This document shows, piece by piece, positions 12,871 through 23,178 of a stretch of DNA of 64,000 bases. This DNA comes from Neoechinorhynchus agilis. Its lineage: Eukaryota; Acanthocephala. A model generated the notes under the pieces. It saw only the letters and a program-made list of their open reading frames with translations, did not search any database and had not been told where the DNA came from. The stretch lies in assembly GCA_051530055.1 (NCBI GenBank), contig CM121341.1, positions 9,362,001 through 9,426,000 on the forward strand. Direction: 5' to 3'. The translations under genes and the position numbers were made by a program. Within the stretch, counting starts at the first letter, position 1. Each line of letters starts with the position of its first letter.

Positions 12871-13140
12871 GGACGACGACGAGAGCGACAGCATTCATTG
12901 AACAAATCTGAACTCAAGTGTTTATGAGGACTCCAAGGTTCTCTTGTTAAATAACAAATAAAATGCTACAATTTACACCGTTACTTGAATACATTTTCAA
13001 AATTATGATTCTTAGATGTCACATCATTTAAAAATTTGCTCCTCAAAAATCATCAATGATACATTACAGTTACATCCGTTCTCAATTTGTCGACTCTTGC
13101 ATCGCAGTCATTTTTTTATTAAAAATAAAAAGTCAGAAAA

Positions 13141-13437
13141 TCAATTCTCCTTTTCCAGACATTCCTTGTAAGCTAATATCCTTGCTTTACACATCTCGCG
13201 TCTTTTTTCTCTTTCAGGGTCCTTCGAATTCACAACTTCATCGGCATTAGACTCTATCTTTCCGTCTACATTTAAATCTTCATCAGGACTTGAGCCCAAA
13301 TCTATACGTTCGTTTAGTTCTTCATATCTCTTCGGCTCTTCTTCATCGCCGGAATTGTCCGAAGCCCTACTCAAGAACTTTGATTCCTTGCGTGCTTCAA
13401 TATTGTCCGAACGCTTCGACATACATGATGAACCCAT
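13141..13437 (-). CDS. Small N-acylated protein, paralog B (98 aa)
   Basis: A 98-aa protein starting MGSSCMSKR. It has the same blocks as A and C: a KESKFLSRASDNSGDEEE box at about residues 17-34, an acidic middle, and a C-terminal EKRREMCKARILAYK box. Gly2 plus Cys5 suggests lipid anchoring, though the residue-6 Ser of the classical myristoylation signal is displaced by one. It is divergently paired with paralog C: the two ATGs are 165 bp apart, so they probably share a promoter. There is no membrane segment. Function unknown; conservation of the three blocks between the paralogs supports real coding. Confidence 0.75.
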   Translation of the reverse strand: MGSSCMSKRSDNIEARKESKFLSRASDNSGDEEEPKRYEELNERIDLGSSPDEDLNVDGKIESNADEVVNSKDPEREKRREMCKARILAYKECLEKEN

Positions 13438-13602
13438 TTAATCACACTTTACATTGCTCTAATTTTAATCCGAAATAGGTTACCATGACGACCAAAACGT
13501 TTGCATCGTGATATCGACGATTGAACGTATGTGATATCGACACATCGACGTTGATTTAAATTCAACAGTTAAATTTAAAGGTAAAAAAGTGGTTTGATCA
13601 AA
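13438..13602. promoter_or_regulatory. Shared head-to-head promoter region of paralogs B and C
   Basis: The whole space between two divergent start codons is 165 bp and includes two ATATCGAC-type direct repeats (GTGATATCGACG, GTGATATCGACA). Its regulatory role is inferred from position only. Confidence 0.35.
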
Positions 13603-13839
13603 ATGGGTAATTGCTGCTCAAGGCAATCAAAGGTTGTTGAACCGATAAAGGAGTCCAAGTTTCTAAGCAGAGCGTCAGATATTTCTAGTGATGAGGAATA
13701 TTTGGATGAGATTGAACAGAATGTAGAACTGGGAAATATTCCGGGTTCAGATACGACCAATCGTCCGGATGAAAGTCCACATGAATTGGAAAAACCGGAA
13801 TCGTGCAAAGCTACAATTTCAAACAACAATAAAGATTGA
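13603..13839 (+). CDS. Small N-acylated protein, paralog C (78 aa)
   Basis: I start at the second ATG, which gives MGNCCSRQ, a textbook myristoylation and palmitoylation N-terminus (Gly2, Cys4, Cys5, Ser6); the ATG three codons earlier would bury the Gly. The box KESKFLSRASDISSDEE at about residues 16-32 is almost identical to paralog B, and the C-terminal CKATI is a reduced form of the CKAKIL/CKARIL box. The middle is acidic. An AATAAA lies about 25 bp past the stop. No known family; probably a membrane-anchored regulatory peptide with phosphosites in the Arg-Ala-Ser-Asp box, by inference. Confidence 0.75.
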   Translation: MGNCCSRQSKVVEPIKESKFLSRASDISSDEEYLDEIEQNVELGNIPGSDTTNRPDESPHELEKPESCKATISNNNKD

Positions 13840-14174
13840 GATACTTTTTCAAACCTGAAATGAATAAACTTTCATTATAAAAATTCAAAAGGGTAAGCGG
13901 AATGTGCTGATCTTTTTCTGTTGAAAACAACAAAAACATGTATTTTAACCAATTAAATTTTTTTAGTAAGCTAAAAACAATGATTTAAGCGCGTAAACGC
14001 AACTCACGAACCCGTTTAGAACTTTTACAGCTACCAGTACTCTAAAATTACGGGCGTTTTCTTGTTTTGAGTTTTCGGAGCACGAAATCGTGAAAAGTGA
14101 ATGTTCATCAAGCTCCTTGGGCTTAACAACTAAATTTAATCGTAGCAGCTCACTGCTCCACCATTGACTATCAA

Positions 14175-17100
14175 TCAAAGGGAAATCAGCACATCGGGAT
14201 TCTTAAACACTGGTATCTCGATTGATTCCTCCTGTTGATTTAAATCACGATTGTATTTTCTGTCCAACATGTAATCTTCTTCTCCTAATCCAATGGAATA
14301 ATCAGCCCATGGTTGTTTCGTCCCTGAGGCAAAGCAAGCATAAAAGACAATCCCGATAAGGTGAAGTAGACTAGCAATCACGAACACTCGTGCCCATTCC
14401 TCCCTAGTTCCTTTCCTGGTCATAAGTTGAGATACAATAGGACTTAAAAGTCCGGCTATAGTTCCAAAACTATTTGATATTCCCATCAAAAGACTCGCGT
14501 ATCTAGGGGCAATATCCAAATGGTTCACATTAAATCCTTTATGTAAAAATATAAAGAGCTTAAACAGAAAATGCTCGACTAACCGGATATAGCGAATCCA
14601 CTAAATCCAAGTGCTAAGGTAAGTGCGGTAATTGCTCCTGGTGTCGTTTTTGCAGCAGCGACTGCTAGTAAGAACATTGCTTCCATTCCAAATCCTATGT
14701 GAACTTACAAACCAAAAAATATCAGCATTGAACGTTTTCACCTCCACAATTCATTATCTTCCTCACTGCAGTTGTACTTATATCTTTTTTTGTTTGTAAA
14801 TAATCCGCCAAGTATCCAGATAGAGGAACCACGCATGTCATTACCAAATGCGGAAGCGCCGCGAGGAAACCGCTCTAAATTACGAGTGATTTGTTGCACT
14901 ATAAACTCAGTCTAGTTAAAAAAACGATTACTTTAAGAAAAAAAGTGTCTAACGCATTTTTATTATGTGCTTTTTCATTTTTTTGTACAATTCAAATGCG
15001 AAATGAGTTGGATTTTGAGTCATGTTGTGCCATTTTTCTACTTTTGAATCGGTTCCGAAAATAGAAGAAATTTAACTTGGACGTTGCTAGTGTAACAATT
15101 CCATGTCGGAAAAATTCGTGTTTTAATATTTTCTCATTGCGAGCGTAAAAAAATAAAAGATTTTTTTGATTCCAATTGGTTTCGGAGACACAATCTTTTT
15201 ATGCCTTTCTAAAAAAGGTTGCTTGTAAGTTTTCTACGATGATCGAGGCACAATTTTGTGCCGAAAACAATTGGAATCAATAAATTCTTTTAATTTTTTA
15301 CGCCAGAAAACAACCAATATGAACAATTCAATCTATCGTTATTTGTTCAGTAAAATCAGCTTTCGACAATTTAATACGATTTGGATTTAGTTCTGCAACT
15401 CAAGTGCACCGACAAAAATAATAACATATCTAAATACTCGAACGCAATCTTCAACAGAAAATGAGAACGATACAATTCTTTTAAATAGAATTTTATCGAA
15501 ATTGTTAAATAGAGCATTATTATATGATCAAAAGAAAACAAGCATAGAAGTGTTAAAATAATGAGTTTACTTAAAAAAACCGACTTAAAAAATTCGATCA
15601 AAATAAATACTCACCGACCCGACCGTAATTCCCAAAGCTTCTTTAAAGTAGAAAGCCTGTCCGACAATCAGAAGATAGAAGGAGAAACTTCTACAGAAAT
15701 TCGCCACAATTATTGACCACACGGGCAATGATTTAACGATCTGAATCCACGGTGGTTTTATCCATACCTTGACCAATCGCGATTAATGCGATGTATTCAA
15801 CACAAGTTCGATTTTACCTTGTCTCCATATGAACTCGTAGTACCTATACTTTCCTCAATGTAAGTGAGCTCATCTTGATCGATTTGAAAGGAAGTCGAAG
15901 GTCGTTCAGATGAGAATTGGAACCATGCATATGACCACAAAAGACCAAGAATCCCTATCGGAGAATAGGAGCTGGGCAAAGTGCTATATGAACGAACCGT
16001 AAATGTAGAATGAAAGTTGCCAACTAATGTTCTCAGTCATTATTCCAGATAATGGCATCCCAAGAACTGCGCCAGCGTATGAACCTATCGAATTGACAAA
16101 AGCGATTGGATTAAGTCATCAAATTGAGATGATATTTTAATAATTGCCCTATCATTAACGGAATTAAAACAAAGTTTTTGAGTTAAAATCGTCCTCGAAA
16201 TCTAGTATTTATTAGATAATGTAAAAATTATCAAATTATTCTGTGAACGTTTTGCTTGAGATCCGCAAAGATTTTTGAAAAGAGTTAAACTTAGGATATA
16301 CATAATAATATAAATGTTTTATTAGGTGATTGAGAAAATAGAGATTAATCCCTAATATTTGGTCTATCTCGTCGGACTTCATCAGGTTGTCTGCTGATGA
16401 AAATAAAAGTGTTGTCTGCTAAGTTGTTCATTGGATTTTTTATGATTAGAAGAACAGAGATTAATTTATCAATAGGTTGCTTGTAAGACCTTAAGAAGAC
16501 CAAATATTTAATTCTTTGTGCATTAACATTAATAAAACGTGTTGTTATGGTCGAAATTTTTTGAATTAATAAAAATTAATCTTTATTATTCGCATAACCA
16601 CAAACAAGTGTATAATGAAATAATAAAAATCAATATCTATTTTGTTAATCATCAAACAAAATATAAATGATAGAATTTAGGTGAATATACCCGCGGTTAA
16701 AAAATTATTTTATTACTAATATTTCGACTGACAAGGCGAAGCAAGCGCAACAATTTAATGATGAATTGCTTTCAAGAAATTCACGAGGTATCATGGAAAC
16801 GAATTTTTTTTAGAAGTTTAAATTAATATAATTGACATTTTAAGATAAAATCTATGATTTAACCAAAAAAGAAAATATTAAATAAAGAATTAGTCGCCTC
16901 ACTGCTTTCGTAAAAAAAGGACAAATGAAACCAGTGAAATATTTTCCCCCATATAACAACAAAGTACTCGATAAACAGTAGACTTGATCGATTGAGGTTC
17001 CTTTCACGGAGGAATCTAAATTAGCATTTTAAACAGTTACTATGAACTACCACATGATTTTTATAAAAGATGAATAAGATTTAACCTTTAACACGTAAAA

Positions 17101-18046
17101 GACTTGCGCGTTCAGATCAAAAATAAAGCTAAAAATCTAAACTTTTCACTAAAATTAAGAAATTTATCGTCCGAAATAAACGACTTTTATGAATGCCATT
17201 GTGATTTTTTTCCTACAACACTAAAAACCTGTACAACATGGGAAAAAAACAGTGAAAATGCTATTTTATGGCTCAAAAATAAAGGATCAACAAACTTGTG
17301 ACACAATCTCGTGCCCTTGAAAACAAAATCTGATTTAATAAACCGCTTTTAATTTTCCACCGTTATAACGATAAGCATGAATGGTTCAATGTTCAAACCT
17401 ACCTGAAAATGTAATTGTCGTAAGTCGAGCTCTTTCTTGTGGAGGAGCCCAATATCTCCATATTCCATGACAAGTGGGATATGTCACTCCCTTTAAAACA
17501 GAAATGTATTCTTAAATCCTCGAAGGATCGACTTACCTCTACAAGTCCTTGAAAGATCCGTACAATCATTGCCATTGAAACGTGAGTTTTTACCGCCAAC
17601 GGAATAAGAGCGTTCAAAAAAGCACTGATTCCAAATGCAAACCCAAGAACTCTAAAAAGACATTTTTTATATTGAAAAAAAACTAAAGCAAAATCTTACT
17701 TGTGAGCGGGAAATTTCGCTGATAGATATCCACCGGGGATTTGAGTAAGGATATATCCCCAAAAATACGAGCTATCAAGCACGCTGATCGTCTCCGGAGA
17801 CCAATGGAACTCTGGTGCCTTCACATTCACTTCAATTAAACGCTCAATTTCAACACGAATAGAACGACTCACGTTGACGCTAGAAAACGAAGTCCCGTTT
17901 GAAGAATTTGCAATGAGAACGGTTCTATTCTCGATCATTGCGACAACAGCAACGCCCATGTTGCATCTGATCCCGAACGATATAACGAATCCAAGGGAAA
18001 TCATATAGGCTAGTCTGTATCTAACGGGCATTCGTTTCAATATCAT
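14175..18046 (-). CDS. VGLUT: Vesicular glutamate transporter (SLC17A6-8 / EAT-4 type)
   Basis: Loads glutamate into synaptic vesicles using the proton gradient. Nine exons join in phase on the minus strand: 18046-17700, 17651-17537, 17490-17403, 16084-15998, 15954-15818, 15767-15615, 14874-14742, 14694-14584, 14536-14175. They give exactly 511 codons (510 aa), slightly short of the usual ~560. Family marks in order: [16 protein letters not shown] (TM1), [71 protein letters not shown] and [10 protein letters not shown], the last typical of VGLUTs rather than sialin. The long first luminal loop has N-glycosylation sequons. The first exon is open back to an acceptor at about 18081, so the N-terminus could include another exon. 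Introns range from 43 to about 1300 bp. Confidence 0.93.
15143..15303. repeat. Foldback MITE in VGLUT intron 6
   Basis: Long imperfect terminal inverted repeats: GCGTAAAAAAATAAAAGA at the left matches the complement of TCTTTTAATTTTTTACGC at the right, and an inner GATTCCAATTGGTTTCGG/CAATTGGAATC pair follows. Inside are ACACAATCTTTTT and GAGGCACAAT boxes shared with the element at 19681. It sits wholly within an intron. Confidence 0.75.
16319..16400. repeat. Dispersed repeat, copy 1
   Basis: Contains GAGAAAATAGAGATTAAT followed by CCTAATAT-TGGTCT and CGTCG-ACTTC; the same string order is found at 36597-36680. It lies in VGLUT intron 3. Family unknown. Confidence 0.6.
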
Positions 18047-18261
18047 TTCGTCTATAACCAAACACACACAAGAGTTGCTCCTAAAATGGAAAAGTGGGTT
18101 TGCCGTAGACGTCAGTTATGAAAAGAAGATTTAATGCTTGCACTGTGGAGCACTGTGCCGCTGGCAACTAATTTGGACTGCTTTTTTTGAAGGGAAGCGG
18201 CACATGTTGGAAAAAAAGTAATTCAATCGTGAGATTAAACCATAAGAGCACTTAAAACTCT

Positions 18262-18516
18262 TTAATTATCTAAATATTTTGAAAGATTCAAATCACACCA
18301 ATACTTTGACAATGGGGATTGATCAATGCCACCTTTTGGGTCTCCTTCAGCGTATACGCAATCTCTTAATCGAGCATTTGTCATCTGCGATGATCCATCG
18401 AATCCAATCACTGAAAATGAAGGCATTTTAAAAGCTTCAAGATCTTCTATTTGAAGTGGCTCGTTGGCTAAGAAGGAAAGATAAGCGTCGGACCAATCGA
18501 AGTGTCCATCAGACAT
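18262..18516 (-). CDS. Small ORF directly upstream of VGLUT (84 aa)
   Basis: An 84-codon frame whose ATG follows immediately after a TTTTTAG acceptor, as expected for a trans-spliced or 5'-UTR-spliced message. The product is acidic and aromatic-rich (starts MSDGHFDWSDAYLSFLANE) with no signal peptide or membrane helix. I do not recognise it. It lies on the same strand as VGLUT; its stop is about 180 bp before the TTTTAG that precedes VGLUT exon 1, a spacing compatible with an operon. It may instead be a 5' exon of another transcript. Confidence 0.4.
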   Translation of the reverse strand: MSDGHFDWSDAYLSFLANEPLQIEDLEAFKMPSFSVIGFDGSSQMTNARLRDCVYAEGDPKGGIDQSPLSKYWCDLNLSKYLDN

Positions 18517-19189
18517 CTAAAAATAATTTAGGATCGGTTGTAGCCTCCTCCTCATCAAAGCGCTTTTATTCACCACTGATAATTTCGGGCTCAAGCAATA
18601 AAAATGAGAGTGTAATTAAATTGGATGAACAATTTGTTCAGCTGAGGAATTATAGTAGACAGAGATTAATGGTGTGAATTCGCGGCATTTGTTCATAGAA
18701 AATATTGACATCTTATAACGAGATCATAAAATGTCCATTTGTCTTCTTTAACTCAATTCAAAATTGTTCAAATTAAAAAATGTCACATTTAAAAGAATCA
18801 ATCAAAATTCAGTTTACACTGCTTTGCAGTTGAAGTACTACCCAAATATCCTCGGAAGCTAAAAACCGGATATTAAAACAATGAAGATTTTTTCTAAAAG
18901 CAAAACAAAAAGTGGAAAGCCATTCCAATTCTACTTTCAACGGAAACATTGACGAATAAAAGTGTTCAAATGAAGACGAATGACGATCCATAAATGTAAT
19001 AAGTTTCAAAGTGAATACTAATCCTATTTAAAATCAGCGACACATTTTGATTGCTGTCGGATTGCGTTTTTAATCAACTAGTCCGCATTTTAAATCGTTT
19101 TATTCTTTATACAATCACAGAACCTGATTAGATTAAAGAATTGTCTATAAGATTAATCGAAACTTTTCCGTACATTTGGTTATTAATAT

Positions 19190-19372
19190 GTGAAAAGATC
19201 GCGTTCAAAATGCGCTCAATTGGTCGCTGATTCAAACCCGCTGGTCGCTGGGTTCCACGGGAGGGTTAGTTCTGTGTCCCTTCGAGTGCGGCTGAGCGCC
19301 TTCGAAGTGCGTGAGATAGCCAAGAGGCTTCCAAAGAACGAAAAAGACATCTCAAAAACATGTTTTAAACAT
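19190..19372 (+). repeat. tRNA-derived SINE, 5'-truncated copy
   Basis: Shares with the 37-38 kb copies the head string GCGTTCAAAATGCGCTCAAT, a B-box-like GATTCAAACCC, then GGTCGCTGGGTTCCACGGG, and a tail with CTTCGAGTGCGGCTGAGCGC and GAGGCTTCCAAAGAA. The A-box portion is missing. It is in the opposite orientation to the other copies in the window. Confidence 0.8.
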
Positions 19373-19680
19373 TAAAGTTCATACGACGAAAAAGGAATTC
19401 AAAGATTGTGGTTATTGCATAGGAAAAGAGCAAAAATCGAGGTGTATATGGGAATTTCATTGTACCTTGCTGTTTTCATTAGATCGGAGATTCAGAAATT
19501 TACTAAGATTGTAGTTGGTTGACACTAATTCATATAAACATCTTCTTTGAGACAAGTGGAATCGTGGGAAAAAAGATTCAGAATGACAATCCGTTGTTGT
19601 TAACAAAAGCAAGTTTTCGATAATGAACACTTTACTTTGCTGTTGTAATGTTTGAAAATTTTCTAGCACGTAGAAATTAA

Positions 19681-19797
19681 GCCGATTGTTTTCGATGAGG
19701 CACAATCTTTTTGTACGCCGTTTGATCGAGGTTGCTAAAGTGCTAAGTAGCAACTTTGATAAATGCGTACAAGATTGTGCCTCCGAAATCAATCGGC
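19681..19797. repeat. Foldback MITE with GCCGATT ends
   Basis: A 117-bp near-palindrome. GCCGATTGTTTTCGATGAGG returns as CCTCCGAAATCAATCGGC, with an inner GCACAATCTTTTTGTACGC arm and a short loop around GCTAAGTAGC. It shares the GAGGCACAATCTT box with the VGLUT-intron element. Intergenic, between VGLUT and ERAL1. Confidence 0.85.
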
Positions 19798-20077
19798 AGT
19801 TTTAAAATCATTTTAATTTATTCGATGTTGTATAACGGCTTCTTCAGGAATCTACAAAAAGACGCGTGATCTTACCTGAGTGTTAAAGTAGCTACAGAAA
19901 TTTTTCCCTTTTACGAATTCACGAGACATGGTTTGAGGATTCAGAATTCGCTGCTCTTGACCCTTAGCAAAAGTGGAGAGAGATATAGACTCAAACACAC
20001 TGCTGAACGTTGATTCTATTAAGGAGAGAGTTGCAATGTCAATTTTCGGTGATTTATCTCCATAAATTTACAAACCA

Positions 20078-22827
20078 TCATCTCGGTCGAGAAGTCCTCA
20101 CCGATACATTCAACATGACATTCATTCTGAATTTTTGACAGAGATCTACTTGACATTGGGATGATATTTCTCGGATCGCTTTACCATTTCCTTTCAGAAG
20201 TTCTCCGACATCCCGTTTAAAACCCTTTGTTCTAGGATAAACAGAAATGAGAACGGTTAAAGTATCCGTGGCTGGATTATGCTTCCAAAGCTCAATCTCA
20301 GCATTTATCATATAGGGCACTTCATTTGGGAGTATTTCTAACATTTTCTCCTTTAAAGTCATTAAGGTCACATCTCGAGGAAGTTGGTCAGTTATAACGT
20401 CCCTTTCAAACCACCATTGGCCCAGTTTAGCTCGCGAGAACAAATAAGACTTTAGATCACGGATTCCATACATTCGTTTAGATGAGATCATAAAGACTTG
20501 AGAGAAATTAGGCCAACAACGATTAGTGGTTAAATTTACAGCCGATGATGTAATTAGTTCTAATTTCTGGTAGTAAGCATGCCAATCCGTTGTGTTTCTT
20601 AGATCATCGAGAGCCGATTGTGAATCTTGAAGAATGAATTCATTTTCAGCGTTTGTGGAAACGATGCGATCATTGGGACATAACGCATTTACGATTTCGT
20701 CCATGTTTGCACTATCTGATCTGTCCCATTCGGATCCACAAATCTCCTTAAATTCCCTAGCGGCGTCAATGAGCATTTTCGCAGTTTCTTTAGCTTCTTC
20801 AAGTGCTTTCAACTTTGATTCAGTTCGATCAGAGTATCCGAGTTCTTTATAGGATTTATCATAAAGCAATTCTAAGGACTCACGACGTCCGGGCAACATT
20901 TTGTTGTGGTGATATCTTTTGCCTTCCAAACACCCATCGGTTAGACGAACAGTTAGTGGAAGCAGCTCGCTTTTGCGTTTACATCCGTCTACTTTATTCA
21001 ATACAAGGACGGCTTCTTTGTACAGAATTTCTCGGACCATAAGAAAACAGCGAAAAAATAAATCCAAAATGAGAATACCCATGGACAATGTCATAGTTTT
21101 AACTATTCTACAATGTAAGTTGAAATATTTCAAATGATTATGTCATAATATCGATTGGTGAGGAGGAGGAATACTCGATCGGATTATATGATTAGAAGAA
21201 TTTTTGTTTAGAAGTCTTCACCCGCAAGAGTTTATTAAAGACGTTCCCGGCGAACTTCGTCGGGTTCATCAACGTCCGTTTGTTTCGACGATCTCCAATT
21301 CGGTACACAATACTCAAACTTTAAGTTCGAAGGTGTCAATTATGACCAAGTGGATGAGCTAGCAATGGCAATTCTACTTTCCCATTGCTATGAGATCATG
21401 GGAGAAGTAACAAGTATCGAAATTGAGAGATGTGGATGAATGATACTTTCATTATCGCTGATCCCAGCACAAGTTCAACCGAATAAAATGGACAATTGAA
21501 GAAGATTAAAATGATAGTTTGCCATTCTTGGTCCGCAAATGATGGATACAAATTGGCAAGGGTCAGATCGATGTTCATCAGGGCATTTAGGTTTTGTTCC
21601 GATGGAATGAACCTCAAAGATGAACTGGATTGGATTTATAGTAGTAGTTTAAAAGGTCCAAAGAGATACATTGACAAATGAAAGAAGGAAACTCTCTATA
21701 GTTGACGCTAATGGCAGACACGGCCTCTGTTATAAGATGTCCAGAGGGAGGTTTCCAAGGAACGCAGAGTTGAACTCAATTTTGAGCAGAGCCCTAGATT
21801 CCGTTGACGTGCCCAATATTCTAGAGCCGAGTAAATTGTGCCGCCTAGACCACGGTTTTTCCATGGCGGGAGGGAAAACCGCTTTTATTGGAAGCGACCC
21901 AGTAATTAAAAAGAGCCCTGGAGGTTCAGCGGTCGTAGCTGAGGAACGAAAGCGTTCAAAATATAAAGAGCTCCTAAGGAGTTACCATTTCGTCCCTTTT
22001 GCCGTGGAAACGTATGGAGCCTTGGGACCGTCAGCGCTCACTCTCCTCGACGAAGGACGAAAAGGATGACGGGGGAACCGCGCTCGAGGAATTTCCCCTC
22101 TTAACGAATCGCGATACAGCGAGGGAACGCTGCCGGTGTACTGGCGACGTCGGGATGCTTACAGGAATGAAAATAAAACTTAGAAGTTTCAAAAAAAAAG
22201 AAATAGAATAAATCGATTACTCATTAAAAAAATATGTGTTCCATCGATTAAGAAAAGAATCACTTCATTGAGGCACCATTCATCAGTGGTCTATGGAACT
22301 CAAAAATAGAAGCTCTGATCAAAAGGATGAGTTCATGATATATAACAATTTGTAAATCGATCGATTTTACCGCCGCTCGATAGATTCTGTATAGATGAAT
22401 GGGCGAAAAGACATCGAAGCACTTCAGTATCCAATGAGTGTCGTCTGTATGGATCACTGGCGTCATGGACGGCTAAAATAATATCCGCTTCCCATAGACT
22501 ATTATGCGGATCCATAAGCGTCGATTTTTCCAACCATTTGTTCATTTTCCATGGCGGAACAAGGCCTGGAGTGTCAAGAAACACTAACTGAGTATTTTTG
22601 TCAGTTGCGGCGCCAGTGATTCGATGACGAGTCGTGTGTTCTCGACTGGATACTGCCGATACATTTGTACCGATCAATTGATTAAACAGTGCTGATTTTC
22701 CGGAATTAGGAGCACCGATCATACTAATCTTTAGAATCCGTCGATCATTTGCAGACAAAGCGTCAGAGATCGCTTTTGAAATATATCGAGGACTACATCG
22801 AACCAGTGGCTGAATTGTGAGAACCAT
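20078..22827 (-). CDS. ERAL1: Mitochondrial Era-like GTPase (ERAL1), 12S rRNA chaperone
   Basis: Binds the small mitochondrial rRNA during ribosome assembly. Two phase-1 exons (22827-22371 and 21030-20078) give 469 aa, close to the ~440 of animals. Exon 1 carries the G1 loop GAPNSGKS at residues 38-45, a switch Thr cluster (EHTTRHRITGA) and the G3 DTPGLV at 85-90. Exon 2 starts with the G4 motif NKVD at about 163 and ends with the KH domain, recognised by NEVPYMINAEIELW and a GNGKAIREIS loop. The N-terminal residues are basic and hydrophobic, suiting a mitochondrial targeting peptide. The 1.34-kb intron holds a LINE fragment and half a MITE. The gene is head-to-head with PSMD4, 351 bp apart. 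Confidence 0.93.
21183..21290. repeat. Half MITE (TTTAGAAGTCTTCACCCGC end) in ERAL1 intron
   Basis: The string TTTAGAAGTCTTCACCCGC followed by TTTATTAAAGACGTT matches the left half of the complete element at 56860-57031. The right terminal repeat is absent, so this copy is truncated. Confidence 0.7.
21680..22165 (+). mobile_element. LINE fragment, decayed C-terminal region, in the ERAL1 intron
   Basis: Translation matches the C-terminus of the LINE at 39.4-41.2 kb block for block: NGRHGL-Y, SRGRFPRNAELN, SRALDS, PNILEP-LCRLD, then YHFVPFAVETYGALGPSAL and a degraded R-N-A ending. The strongly conserved RPDG/WD-T stretch is rearranged or lost and frames shift, so it is an old copy. It is antisense to ERAL1, within the intron. 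Confidence 0.85.
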
Positions 22828-23178
22828 TTTGAAAATGACGATGATATTGATACAAAATATTGAGTACTTTCTTCCAGATTCTTTTATCTCAACAACATAA
22901 CGCTTTTTTAGGATCAGTCAGAAGGATTCCACTTTTAGTCCTGGTTTCGTGTGCAAATCGTTCAACGAGAACACGATTCTTTTGCGAGCTTTGCTTTCTG
23001 TGGATGCAGACAGTTGAGATTCAAACTAAAGAAAGATTACGCCGTAAATATCTTCGTGTGCAATACGTTTAAAGATAGTGACGTCACATTTGTTTTTCAT
23101 TTAAAGACGCGCTTTTGACACGAAAGTGTAAATGAAGAGAACGCACCTGAAAAGTTCGTATGAACGAGCGAGGAGGAG
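22828..23178. promoter_or_regulatory. Divergent intergenic region ERAL1 / PSMD4
   Basis: The 351-bp space between two divergent start codons probably carries both promoters. I see no convincing TATA or other box; the call rests on position. Confidence 0.35.

Noticed and set aside
12504-12927. Several overlapping long frames on both strands in the GGATCC array
   Set aside because: They exist because the 21-bp unit has no stop and is divisible by three; no homology or splice support.
15768-15997. Ultra-short (22-26 nt) intron between VGLUT exons 4 and 5
   Set aside because: A normal 43-nt GT-TAG intron (15955-15997) restores phase and makes the whole nine-exon model exactly divisible by three.
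18456-18677. Plus-strand 73-aa frame overlapping the 84-aa minus ORF
   Set aside because: Mostly antisense to the ORF with the acceptor-linked ATG; low-complexity Ser/Arg content and no signals.
20803-21137. Plus-strand frames across ERAL1 exon 2
   Set aside because: Antisense shadows of the conserved GTPase exon.
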